From contig NZ_CP077725.1 in assembly GCF_024730565.1 (NCBI RefSeq), forward strand, positions 2,863,501 through 2,927,500: DNA of 64,000 nucleotides, written 5' to 3'. Source of the DNA: Clostridium sp. CM027 (GTDB lineage Bacteria > Bacillota > Clostridia > Clostridiales > Clostridiaceae). Under the pieces are notes generated by a model. That model saw nothing but the letters and a program-made list of their open reading frames with translations. It was not told the DNA's origin and did not search any database. Positions 26,548-34,810 of this stretch are shown here, one piece after another; positions within the stretch are counted from its first letter, which is position 1; the number at the start of each line of letters is the position of its first letter. The position numbers and the translations under genes were made by a program.

Positions 26548-26568
26548 GAATTTTACAAAGTAAAATTC
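26548..26568. promoter_or_regulatory. Perfect palindrome just before purR
   Basis: GAATTTTAC-AAA-GTAAAATTC lies 28 nt upstream of the purR start, close to where a promoter or operator should be. It does not look like the CCGAAC-type PurBox of Bacillus. The rest of 26260-26595 is AT-rich, contains the divergent promoters and has no gene. Confidence 0.45.
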
Positions 26569-26595
26569 GTAAAATAAAGATATGGGTGAGATATT

Positions 26596-27417
26596 ATGAA
26601 TAAATATAGTAGAAATCAAAGAGTTACAGGTATTACTAAAATATTAACAGAAAATCCTAATAAGACAATTAATCTAAAGATGTTTACGGAATTATTTAAT
26701 GCAGCTAAATCCACAATTAGCGAAGATATTGTTATTGTCCGTGAAACTTTAAGTGAGTTATCTATGGGAAGAGTGGAATCGGTGGCAGGCGCAGCTGGTG
26801 GAGTGAAATATATTTGCGGGGTCTCAAGGCAAGAAGGTATAACATTTGCAGAAAAATTATGTGAAATTTTAACACAGAAGGACAGGGTGATACCAGGAAA
26901 TTTTATATATATGACTGATATTATGTATAATCCAGAAATAGTGCACAAAGCAGGAGTAATCCTTGCATCTGCTTTTAGTGAGTTAGACATAGACTATGTT
27001 GTAACAGTCGAGACTAAAGGGATACCACTTGCGTATGAAGTGGCAAAAATGCTTGGCGTTCAATTAGTTATTGTAAGGCATGATCCGAAGGTTACTGAGG
27101 GCAGTACTGTTAGTATCAACTATGTATCTGGATCTAGTAACAGAATTCAAACTATGTCTCTTTCAAGAAAGTCTATAAAAAAACAGAGCAAATGTATTTT
27201 TATAGATGACTTTATGAAAGCTGGAGGAACTGCAACAGGTATAATTAATTTGCTTAAAGAATTCGAAAGTAAACTTTTAGGTATTGGAGTTCTTGTTGAT
27301 AATATTCAAAGCGGTCATAAATTAATAGCAGAATACATATCGATTATTCAGTTTAAAGGAATAAACGAGGAAGGTAACTCTGAGTTAACTCCATCAAAAA
27401 ACTTTGAAAAAGTGTAA
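26596..27417 (+). CDS. purR: Pur operon repressor
   Basis: This 273-residue protein has an N-terminal winged helix (about 1-75, NQRVTGITKILTENPNKTI) and a C-terminal phosphoribosyltransferase-like domain with the PRPP motif CIFIDDFMKAGGTATG (near 199). In Bacillus PurR uses PRPP as the signal that releases it from purine-gene operators. The enzyme activity is lost in the family. The neighbour spoVG follows after 96 nt, as in Bacillus. The start is ATG with a GGGTGAG site. A palindrome just upstream may be its control site. Confidence 0.93.
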   Translation: MNKYSRNQRVTGITKILTENPNKTINLKMFTELFNAAKSTISEDIVIVRETLSELSMGRVESVAGAAGGVKYICGVSRQEGITFAEKLCEILTQKDRVIPGNFIYMTDIMYNPEIVHKAGVILASAFSELDIDYVVTVETKGIPLAYEVAKMLGVQLVIVRHDPKVTEGSTVSINYVSGSSNRIQTMSLSRKSIKKQSKCIFIDDFMKAGGTATGIINLLKEFESKLLGIGVLVDNIQSGHKLIAEYISIIQFKGINEEGNSELTPSKNFEKV

Positions 27418-27451
27418 TATTCAAAAGATTTAATTTTTATTTACAATTTAA

Positions 27452-27480
27452 GAAGGAAAAACCCAAGTTATAGAGAAATA
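27452..27480 (+). promoter_or_regulatory. Sigma-H-like promoter before spoVG
   Basis: GAAGGAAAA (27452-27460) matches RNAGGAWWW at every position. After 11 nt, AGAGAAATA (27472-27480) matches RNNGAATWW except one base. In Bacillus spoVG is a classic sigma-H gene. The match is by eye, and no start site is known here. Confidence 0.6.
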
Positions 27481-27513
27481 GTATAACTATAACGCAACTT
27501 GGAGGTGGAGTGT

Positions 27514-27810
27514 ATGGAAATCACAGACGTTAGAATTAGGAAAATAGCTACAGAGGGGAAAATGAAGGCGATTATATCAATAACTTTTGACAATGAATTT
27601 GTTGTTCATGATATTAAAGTGATAGAAGGGCAAAGTGGACTTTTTATTGCTATGCCAAGTAGGAAAACTCCAGATGGGGAATTCAAGGACATAGCACACC
27701 CAATAAATACTCAAACAAGAGAGAAGATTCAATCAGCTATATTGGATGAGTATGAAAAAGTAAAAAATGAAAAACCAGTAGAAGAGGTAGAAGAAAATTT
27801 AGAAGTATAA
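27514..27810 (+). CDS. spoVG: SpoVG septation/RNA-binding regulator
   Basis: This 98-residue protein begins [11 protein letters not shown] and continues with [11 protein letters not shown] and [21 protein letters not shown], the full SpoVG signature. SpoVG affects asymmetric septation and sporulation and binds nucleic acid. The in-frame TTG at 27499 is part of the GGAGGTGGAG site, so ATG 27514 is the start. A sigma-H-like promoter lies upstream and a GC-rich terminator follows directly, which isolates it from glmU despite the conserved order. Confidence 0.95.
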   Translation: MEITDVRIRKIATEGKMKAIISITFDNEFVVHDIKVIEGQSGLFIAMPSRKTPDGEFKDIAHPINTQTREKIQSAILDEYEKVKNEKPVEEVEENLEV

Positions 27811-27838
27811 AAAAGGGGGTTACCCCTTTTTATTTTAT
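27809..27838 (+). terminator. Terminator of spoVG
   Basis: AAAAAGGGG, a 4-nt loop and CCCCTTTTT, directly overlapping the stop codon. Confidence 0.85.
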
Positions 27839-27976
27839 AAAGAAAATATTAAAAACGGCCAAGGTTGGTTGCAATTAAATGTTATATAAAATATAATATA
27901 AGAAGTGTTTTAATTGAAGAAAAGATAAAATAAAATGTGTGAATATGTCGAATTAATATATAAAGAGGTGTTTAAT

Positions 27977-29347
27977 TTGTATAAATGCGCTATAATATTA
28001 GCTGCAGGTCAAGGAAAAAGAATGAATTCTAATATGCCTAAGGTTGTACATAAGGTTTGTGGTAAAGAAATGATAAACCATGTTATTGACATTATGAGAA
28101 AGGCAGATATTGAAATGGTTGATGTGGTAATTGGAAAAGGAGCCGCGCAGGTTAAAAAAGTATCAGAAGATAGAAAAATTAATTACTCCGTCCAAGAAGA
28201 TCAGTTAGGCACAGGACATGCAGTAATGTGTGCTAAAGAGTTCCTAAGTGGGAATGAAGGTACGGTAGCAATATTTGTTGGAGATGGTCCACTAATTACT
28301 GAATGTACAGTTAGGAGACTATTAGATTATCATGAAAAAGGTGATTTTAAAGCGACTATATTAACTTCAAGTATGGCTGAGCCTGCAAAGTATGGTAGAA
28401 TAATTAGGGATGAAAATGGTGAGGTTAAAAAAATTGTTGAGTTTAAAGATTGTACAAAAGAAGAAGTATTAGTTAAAGAAGTAAATTCTGGAATGTATTG
28501 CTTTAGCATAAAAGAATTACTTAATAGTTTAGATAGATTAAATAATAATAATGCTCAAGAGGAATACTATTTAACAGATGTTATTAGTATATTAAAGGAG
28601 CAAGGGTTTAAGGTTGGAGCTTTTGATGTGCCAGTTGAAGAAATTACTGCAGTTAATTCAAAGGTAGAGCTTGCAGATGCAGAGGCCATTATGAGAAAAA
28701 GAATAAATAGAAAACATATGGAAAATGGAGTTACAATAATTGACCCTAATAATACATACATAGATTCAGAAGTTATAATAGGAAAAGATACTACTATATA
28801 TCCAGGGAATATTTTGCAGGGTAAGACTATTCTTAAAGAAGAGTGTGTTCTTTACCCTAATAATAGAATTGCGGATAGCATTATAGGAAACGGAGTTTCA
28901 GTTCAAAGTTCTGTTGTAATTGAAAGCCAGATAGGCGATCAAACTACTGTTGGACCTTTTGCGTACATTAGACCAGAAAGCAATATAGGTAAACATGCTA
29001 GAATAGGAGATTTTGTTGAAATTAAAAAATCAACTATTGGAGATAATACAAAGGTATCTCATCTTACTTATATTGGTGATGCAGAGGTAGGAAGTGGATG
29101 TAATTTTGGCTGCGGAACTGTAGTTGTAAATTATGATGGAAAAGCAAAATACAAAACTATAATAGGCAATAATACGTTTATAGGATGCAACACTAACCTA
29201 GTAGCACCTGTAAAGGTTAATGATAACGCGTACATTGCGGCTGGTTCTACAATTACAAATGAGGTGCCTAAAAATGCTTTGGCAATAGCTAGAGCAAGGC
29301 AAAAAAATATTGAAAATTGGGTAGTGAAATCAGGACACAGCAAATAA
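27977..29347 (+). CDS. glmU: Bifunctional GlmU
   Basis: GlmU acetylates glucosamine-1-phosphate and then makes UDP-GlcNAc, the entry to peptidoglycan. The start is TTG 27977, 8 nt behind AGAGGTG. The upstream ATG in frame lacks a site and adds 14 unrelated residues. The 456-residue protein has the uridylyltransferase loop LAAGQGKRM (8-16) and GDGPLI. From about 255 it has the left-handed beta-helix of hexapeptide repeats with the acetyl-transfer stretch [22 protein letters not shown] and [13 protein letters not shown]. The spoVG-glmU-prs order is the Bacillus one. Confidence 0.96.
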   Translation: MYKCAIILAAGQGKRMNSNMPKVVHKVCGKEMINHVIDIMRKADIEMVDVVIGKGAAQVKKVSEDRKINYSVQEDQLGTGHAVMCAKEFLSGNEGTVAIFVGDGPLITECTVRRLLDYHEKGDFKATILTSSMAEPAKYGRIIRDENGEVKKIVEFKDCTKEEVLVKEVNSGMYCFSIKELLNSLDRLNNNNAQEEYYLTDVISILKEQGFKVGAFDVPVEEITAVNSKVELADAEAIMRKRINRKHMENGVTIIDPNNTYIDSEVIIGKDTTIYPGNILQGKTILKEECVLYPNNRIADSIIGNGVSVQSSVVIESQIGDQTTVGPFAYIRPESNIGKHARIGDFVEIKKSTIGDNTKVSHLTYIGDAEVGSGCNFGCGTVVVNYDGKAKYKTIIGNNTFIGCNTNLVAPVKVNDNAYIAAGSTITNEVPKNALAIARARQKNIENWVVKSGHSK

Positions 29348-29379
29348 AATAACAAGCATACAATCAATAAGTAAATTAT

Positions 29380-29590
29380 AAAGGGAGGTGTAAAACTGAT
29401 TTTTTCAGCAGAATGTGTATATAAAAACTACTAAACGCGCATTGAATGGTATGTAAGATTTTAATGTGAGAGTATTAACCCTAGTAGTTGAGTCTCGTGA
29501 TGCTGACGTTCTATTTAGTGTATAGAATGAAAATTTATATGAATTGTATTAAAATATGATTTGTTATGATTTTAGGAATCAGAACTACAT
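29380..29590 (+). promoter_or_regulatory. Structured leader candidate before prs
   Basis: A near-ideal ribosome binding site (AAGGGAGGTG, 29381-29390) is followed not by a gene but by a 12-codon frame from CTG 29396 to TAA 29434. Further on AACTACTA (29427-29434) can pair with TAGTAGTT (near 29483), and TTCTAT with ATAGAA near 29510-29530. The 243-nt gap breaks an otherwise tight conserved order. I see no match to a named riboswitch. Confidence 0.35.
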
Positions 29591-30562
29591 ATGATAAACC
29601 ACGGAAAGAATATTAAAATTTTTACGGGCAACTCAAATCCTAAATTAGCCGCAGATATAGCTGACATACTAGGATTACCAATTGGAGCTTCAGAAGTAGG
29701 AACTTTTAGTGATGGAGAAATATCTGTTAATATACATGAAACTGTCAGGGGCGCAGATGTATTTGTTGTTCAATCGACTAATGCACCAGTAAACGATAAT
29801 TTAATGGAATTACTTATTATGATTGATGCATTTAAGAGAGCTTCAGCAGGAAGAATAACTGCGGTTATACCATATTATGGGTATGCAAGGCAGGATAGAA
29901 AAGCAAAAGCTAGAGATCCAATTACAGCAAAACTTGTGGCAGATATTATAACAACCGCAGGAGCAGATAGAGTACTGACTATGGATTTACACGCAGCTCA
30001 AATACAAGGATATTTTAATATTCCTGTTGATAATATGACTGGGACACCTATACTTGCAAAATACTACATCAAGAACGGATTTAAAGATAGGGACGATGTA
30101 GTTGTAGTTGCACCAGATCTTGGAAGCGTTGCTAGGTCAAGAAAATTTGCAGATAAGCTACATGCATCAATAGCGATAATTGATAAGAGAAGACCAAAAG
30201 CTAATGTTGCAGAAATTATGAATGTTATAGGTGATATTAAGGGGAAAACTTGTATCATGATGGATGACATGATAGACACTGCGGGAACAATAACTAATGG
30301 AGCGAATGCTTTAGTTAAACTCGGAGCAAAAGATGTTTATGCTTGTTGCAGTCATGGCGTATTATCAGGGCCTGCTATTCAAAGAATAAATGATTCGGTA
30401 ATAAAAGAATTGATAATATTAAATACAATTGATATGCCAGAAGGTAAACAATGCGAAAAATTCACTACATTATCTGTAGCGCCAATTTTGGCGGAGGCTA
30501 TAAAGCGAATATATGAGGATGTTTCGGTAAGTAAATTATTCGAGGAAGATTCCAGTTTATAA
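29591..30562 (+). CDS. prs: Ribose-phosphate pyrophosphokinase
   Basis: Prs makes PRPP from ribose-5-phosphate and ATP, feeding purine, pyrimidine, NAD and amino acid synthesis. It also makes the ligand sensed by PurR, encoded nearby. The 323-residue protein has [25 protein letters not shown], the ATP-site [24 protein letters not shown] and the PRPP loop [16 protein letters not shown]. Length is normal. The start is ATG 29591 with only a weak TAGGAA site. The leader upstream is unusual. A terminator follows. Confidence 0.96.
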   Translation: MINHGKNIKIFTGNSNPKLAADIADILGLPIGASEVGTFSDGEISVNIHETVRGADVFVVQSTNAPVNDNLMELLIMIDAFKRASAGRITAVIPYYGYARQDRKAKARDPITAKLVADIITTAGADRVLTMDLHAAQIQGYFNIPVDNMTGTPILAKYYIKNGFKDRDDVVVVAPDLGSVARSRKFADKLHASIAIIDKRRPKANVAEIMNVIGDIKGKTCIMMDDMIDTAGTITNGANALVKLGAKDVYACCSHGVLSGPAIQRINDSVIKELIILNTIDMPEGKQCEKFTTLSVAPILAEAIKRIYEDVSVSKLFEEDSSL

Positions 30563-30573
30563 TACATATTTTA

Positions 30574-30622
30574 AAATAGTGATGCTCTATTATTTTTATA
30601 ATTGGGCATCGCTATTTTTTTA
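30574..30622 (+). terminator. Terminator of prs
   Basis: AATAGTGATGCTC and GGGCATCGCTATT pair with G-U positions, followed by TTTTTTT. The rest of 30563-30869 is AT-rich with no gene and presumably holds the two-component promoter. Confidence 0.75.
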
Positions 30623-30869
30623 TAATCTGGATTTACATAATAATGGGATAGTAAGTATACTATATAGACTCAGTACTTATGTAGAATGTTTAAATTATTA
30701 TCGGAAGTGGTGAATAATTTGTAACATTTAATAAAAACTAATAACTTATCATTAAAGTATGATAAATTATTAATAAGATAAATTAGCATGTTGACTAGTT
30801 ATTTTTCAAAGATGAATGATAGAAAAAAATAGAGGGAAAAAATAGAGGAAATAATTTGGAGGTACTGAT

Positions 30870-31556
30870 ATGGAAGGAACTATAGGGAAAATACTAATAG
30901 TTGATGATGATAAAAATATTGCTGAGGTAATTAAAATGTATCTTGAGAATTCAGGATATGCAACAAAAGTAGCATATGATGGCAGGGCTGCACAGGAAGC
31001 ATTTCTAAGTTATAAACCAGATTTGGTGCTTTTAGACATAATGTTACCGTATATTGATGGAATCGATGTTTTGAAATGGATAAGAAAAGAGAACGAAACA
31101 CCGGTTATTATGCTTACTGCCAAAGGGGAAACATTTGATAAGGTATTGGGGCTAGAACTTGGAGCGGATGACTATGTAGTTAAGCCTTTTGAGCCAAAAG
31201 AAATAATTGCAAGAGTGAAAGCTGTGCTTAGGCGTTATAACTTAGATAAAGGTGGTAAAGAGGTTTTAAATTTTGAGGATCTAGAAATTGATATTAATTC
31301 TTATAATGTTACATATAAAGGCTCAGAGGTAAAAATGCCACCTAAAGAATTTGAACTAGTACATTATTTAGCTCTTAATAAGAATAGAGTTTTCACAAGG
31401 CAACAACTCTTATGTGAGGTTTGGGGATACGATTATCCAGGAGACTCTAGAACAGTGGATGTGCATGTTAAAAGGGTAAGAGAAAAGCTTCAAGGAGGTC
31501 CAAATTGGCAAATTGAGACTGTTTGGGGAGTGGGATACAAATTTGAGGTGAAATAG
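30870..31556 (+). CDS. OmpR-family response regulator
   Basis: This 228-residue protein has a receiver domain (1-120) with acidic pocket DDD (12-14), phospho-acceptor Asp56 (LLDIMLP), Thr in MLTAK and Lys in VVKPF, then the winged-helix DNA-binding domain (about 130-228: PPKEFELVHYLALNKNRVFTR, SRTVDVHVKRVREKL). It belongs to the OmpR/PhoB type. The ATG follows TTGGAGG. The kinase gene begins right after its stop codon, so the two form a pair. The HtrA-type gene next in line is a plausible target. Confidence 0.92.
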   Translation: MEGTIGKILIVDDDKNIAEVIKMYLENSGYATKVAYDGRAAQEAFLSYKPDLVLLDIMLPYIDGIDVLKWIRKENETPVIMLTAKGETFDKVLGLELGADDYVVKPFEPKEIIARVKAVLRRYNLDKGGKEVLNFEDLEIDINSYNVTYKGSEVKMPPKEFELVHYLALNKNRVFTRQQLLCEVWGYDYPGDSRTVDVHVKRVREKLQGGPNWQIETVWGVGYKFEVK

Positions 31557-32978
31557 ATGTTTAAAAGAGGGCTGTTTTTTAAGATGTTAGCCACCTATAC
31601 TATTATAATTTCAATGAGTTTAATAATTATTGCCTCTTTTTTGTCTTATTGGTTCCAAAATTATTTTTTCGAGCAAAGAAAAGAACAATTTTTGGATAAG
31701 TCATATATGATACAAGGGCTTGCTATGAAATATATGGCTGGGGATGCTACTTCGGAAAAATTAAATGACGTAATGACAATCATTGCTGAGTATATAAAAT
31801 CCGATATTTGGCTTACAGATAGCTACGGTTGTGTTTATTTGGTATCTAATAAAGAGCATAAGGAGTTTATGGGAAAACAGGTTTTTGCTGAGCAACTAGA
31901 TCAGCTTAGGCTTGGGCATACGTTTGAGATTACAGGCCCTTATGCTGGAATATTTGATAACACGGTAAGAGTTTACGGTACGCCAATAAGAACTGAGGCG
32001 GGCACTTTTAAGGGAGCTATAATATTATGCAACTCAATTGAAGAATTAAGCCAATCTTTAAAACGTGTTTATGAAATAATTTGGATATCTGCAATTTTTG
32101 CAATAATATTCTCTTGTATAGTTATATATTATTTTTCTCAAAAAATAATTATAAAGCCTTTAGCAGAGATTAATTCAGTAGCTAAGAAGATATCTAATGG
32201 GGATGTTTATAAGAGGGTTTATTTAAAATCTAATGATGAAATAGGAGAACTCGCTCAATCATTTAATTTTATGGCTGATTCTGTAGAAAAAAACGAGAAA
32301 AATAGACGCGAATTCATATCCAATGTATCGCACGAGATTAGATCTCCTATAACATCAATTAAGGGGTTTATTGGTGGGATACTAGATGGGGTAATTCCAG
32401 AGGAAAAGGAAAAATACTACTTATCTATTGCCTATGAGGAAATTCAAAGACTAACAAGGCTTGTAAATGACTTATTAGATATGTCTGCAATTGAAGCTGG
32501 GGAGTTTAGTTTGAAGATTATGGAAGTGGATATTAATGAAATCATTAGACTTACAGTTATAAAAAATGAAACAAAAATTAAAGAGAAAAAGGTCTCTGTA
32601 GATGTATGCTTTGATGAAGATAATTTATTTGTAGCAGGAGACAAAGATAGATTAGTACAAGTGATTACAAATCTATTGGACAATGCAATAAAATATGTAA
32701 GTGATGGTGGGAAAATAAAGATTAGTTCAAAATCTAAAGGAAGAAATGCATTAATATCTGTGTTCAATGCTGGTCCGCAAATAGCTGAGGAAGATTTATT
32801 GCATATTTGGGATAGATTTTATAAAGCGGATAAATCAAGAACAGCAAAAGATAGTACTGGACTTGGATTATCTATAGTTAGAAATATAATAACTCAATTA
32901 CAGGGTGATATATGGGTTGAAAATAAGGACAATGGTGTTTATTTTACTTTTACATTAACGAAAGTGAATAATTTATAA
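31557..32978 (+). CDS. Membrane sensor histidine kinase
   Basis: This 473-residue protein has membrane helices near 10-30 and 170-193 that flank an extracytoplasmic sensor of about 135 residues. HAMP (about 193-245), HisKA with FISNVSHEIRSPITSIKGF (phospho-His259) and HATPase with NLLDNAIKYV and STGLGLSIVRNI complete the kinase. It phosphorylates the regulator encoded immediately upstream. The start codon follows the regulator stop without a gap. Sensing of envelope stress is suggested by the downstream protease gene but not shown. Confidence 0.92.
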   Translation: MFKRGLFFKMLATYTIIISMSLIIIASFLSYWFQNYFFEQRKEQFLDKSYMIQGLAMKYMAGDATSEKLNDVMTIIAEYIKSDIWLTDSYGCVYLVSNKEHKEFMGKQVFAEQLDQLRLGHTFEITGPYAGIFDNTVRVYGTPIRTEAGTFKGAIILCNSIEELSQSLKRVYEIIWISAIFAIIFSCIVIYYFSQKIIIKPLAEINSVAKKISNGDVYKRVYLKSNDEIGELAQSFNFMADSVEKNEKNRREFISNVSHEIRSPITSIKGFIGGILDGVIPEEKEKYYLSIAYEEIQRLTRLVNDLLDMSAIEAGEFSLKIMEVDINEIIRLTVIKNETKIKEKKVSVDVCFDEDNLFVAGDKDRLVQVITNLLDNAIKYVSDGGKIKISSKSKGRNALISVFNAGPQIAEEDLLHIWDRFYKADKSRTAKDSTGLGLSIVRNIITQLQGDIWVENKDNGVYFTFTLTKVNNL

Positions 32979-33030
32979 TGAAATAAAATTTATATAATAT
33001 AGATATGACCAGTAGGGAGGGGATGATGCT

Positions 33031-33963
33031 ATGGATAATAAGGATAACTATGAATCTTGTAATGAAGTAAGAGATGCTTTGTGGAAGAATGCAGATTTTG
33101 GCAAGGACATCTTTAGCGAAATTAAATTTAGAAAAAACAACAAGAAAAATTATTTCAAGACATTTTTAAAAGTAATTAGTTTTATGCTGATAGCAGCCCT
33201 ATCTGGGGGGATTACAGCCCAGTATATAATTAATAAGGGGAAAGTACCAAAAGTGACTAGTAGCAATTTAAATTCAGGTGTAAGAGAAAACGATAATATT
33301 CAAGAGGCAGATGATAATCCTATTTCACAAGTTGCACAAAAGGTAGCACCATCAGTAGTTGGCATTAGTAGTAAAGCAGAAGAATTGTGGGATACACCAG
33401 AAGGCAATGGTTCAGGGATTATATTTAAAAGTGATGGATATATTATTACTAATTATCATGTAATTAAAGGTGCGACAAAAATAAAAGTGAAACTGAGCAA
33501 TGATAATATTTTGAAAGCAACAGTTGTAGGCACGGATGTTATATCTGATTTGGCGGTTATAAAAGTTGAAGCTAGTAACTTGCCTATTGCAAAATTTGGC
33601 GATTCATCAAAGGTTAAAATTGGTGATATAGCTATTGCGATTGGTAATCCACTAGGAAAACAGTTTTTAGGAACGGTTACTGCGGGTATTATAAGCGCAT
33701 TGGATAAAAGAATTAATATTGTTGATAAAAAAACAGGTGAACAAACTATCTATAAAGTAATACAAACTGATGCAGATATAAATCCAGGGAATAGTGGTGG
33801 AGCGTTATGCAATATCTATGGAGAAGTTATTGGTATAAATAGTTTGAAAATTGATTCATCCAGTGAAACTTACGGAATGGGGTTTGCTATTAATATAAAT
33901 GAAGCTAAAGAAGTTATTAATGATTTGATGACTCATGGTAAAGTTATTAGACCACTAAAATAG
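33031..33963 (+). CDS. HtrA-like serine protease lacking a PDZ domain
   Basis: This 310-residue S1C protease has one N-terminal membrane anchor (VISFMLIAALSGGITAQYII), a linker and a complete trypsin-like domain with the triad His143 (NYHVIKGA), Asp173 (SDLAVIKV) and Ser255 (NPGNSGGAL). The frame stops right after HGKVIRPLK, exactly where HtrA/DegP proteins normally continue into the first PDZ domain. No PDZ coding sequence follows in any frame within the next 220 nt. It follows the kinase gene after 52 nt with a GGGAGGGG site, so it is probably part of the same stress operon. Family membership is clear, and the truncation is real in this sequence. Confidence 0.9.
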   Translation: MDNKDNYESCNEVRDALWKNADFGKDIFSEIKFRKNNKKNYFKTFLKVISFMLIAALSGGITAQYIINKGKVPKVTSSNLNSGVRENDNIQEADDNPISQVAQKVAPSVVGISSKAEELWDTPEGNGSGIIFKSDGYIITNYHVIKGATKIKVKLSNDNILKATVVGTDVISDLAVIKVEASNLPIAKFGDSSKVKIGDIAIAIGNPLGKQFLGTVTAGIISALDKRINIVDKKTGEQTIYKVIQTDADINPGNSGGALCNIYGEVIGINSLKIDSSSETYGMGFAININEAKEVINDLMTHGKVIRPLK

Positions 33964-34084
33964 CTTAATTAAGGTTAATAATATAATCTTAGCAGTTATA
34001 TAGGTTAGGCATAGCAGACTACTAGTTATTTTTAAAGATAAATCATAACAAAAGAATAAATTATATGGTAATTTTTATGTAAAG

Positions 34085-34114
34085 TTGTGGATTAAAATAC
34101 TTTTTTAGTATAAT
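34085..34114 (+). promoter_or_regulatory. Sigma-A-like promoter for pth-mfd
   Basis: TTGTGG (34085-34090), 18 nt, then TATAAT (34109-34114), about 75 nt before pth. Confidence 0.55.
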
Positions 34115-34190
34115 ATTATAAATAAGGCATATGAAAAAATAATTATGTGGTAGACATAAGGTTTAAACATAATAATATTTGGGGGTAATA

Positions 34191-34754
34191 ATGTATTTGG
34201 TAGTTGGACTAGGAAACCCAGGAAATGAATATAGGTATACAAGACATAATGTAGGATTTGATGTAATAAATTTAATGGCAGAGAAGTATAATACTTCAAT
34301 TAATAGGATAAAATTTAAAGGAGTATGTGGAGAAATTATCATATCAGGGGAAAAAGTTATTCTTTTAAAACCTAGTACATATATGAATTTAAGTGGAGAA
34401 AGTGTGCGCGAAGCAGCTTCTTTTTATAAGATTCCAAATGAAAATATCATCATAATGTATGATGATATTAGTTTGGATGCAGGTAAATTAAGAATACGAA
34501 GTAAGGGTAGTGCTGGTGGACATAACGGGATAAAAAGTATTATAGCTAACATGTCGTCCGACATATTTCTAAGAATAAAAATAGGGGTAGGACAACCGGA
34601 AAAGGCGCTAATACCTCATGTTTTAGGGCGATTTTCTAAAGAAGACCGGGTGCTTGTAGAAAAGACTTTTGAGGCTAGTATAAAAGCTGTTCAAACGATA
34701 ATAGCAAAAGGATATACGGAGGCTATGAATCAGTTTAATGGATTTAATGCTTAA
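34191..34754 (+). CDS. pth: Peptidyl-tRNA hydrolase
   Basis: Pth frees tRNA from peptidyl-tRNA that drops off ribosomes. The 187-residue protein has LVVGLGNPGNEYRYTRHNVGFDVI with the catalytic His, KPSTYMNLSGESV, MYDDISLDAGKLR and GSAGGHNGIKSI. ATG 34191 follows GGGGGTAATA. The in-frame TTG 12 nt upstream is inside that site. It corresponds to spoVC in the Bacillus order and precedes mfd by 56 nt. Confidence 0.95.
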   Translation: MYLVVGLGNPGNEYRYTRHNVGFDVINLMAEKYNTSINRIKFKGVCGEIIISGEKVILLKPSTYMNLSGESVREAASFYKIPNENIIIMYDDISLDAGKLRIRSKGSAGGHNGIKSIIANMSSDIFLRIKIGVGQPEKALIPHVLGRFSKEDRVLVEKTFEASIKAVQTIIAKGYTEAMNQFNGFNA

Positions 34755-34810
34755 ATAAAAATATTATTGGAAGATTATCTATATTTATGGAGTGAGTGAG
34801 AGGTGTTAAC

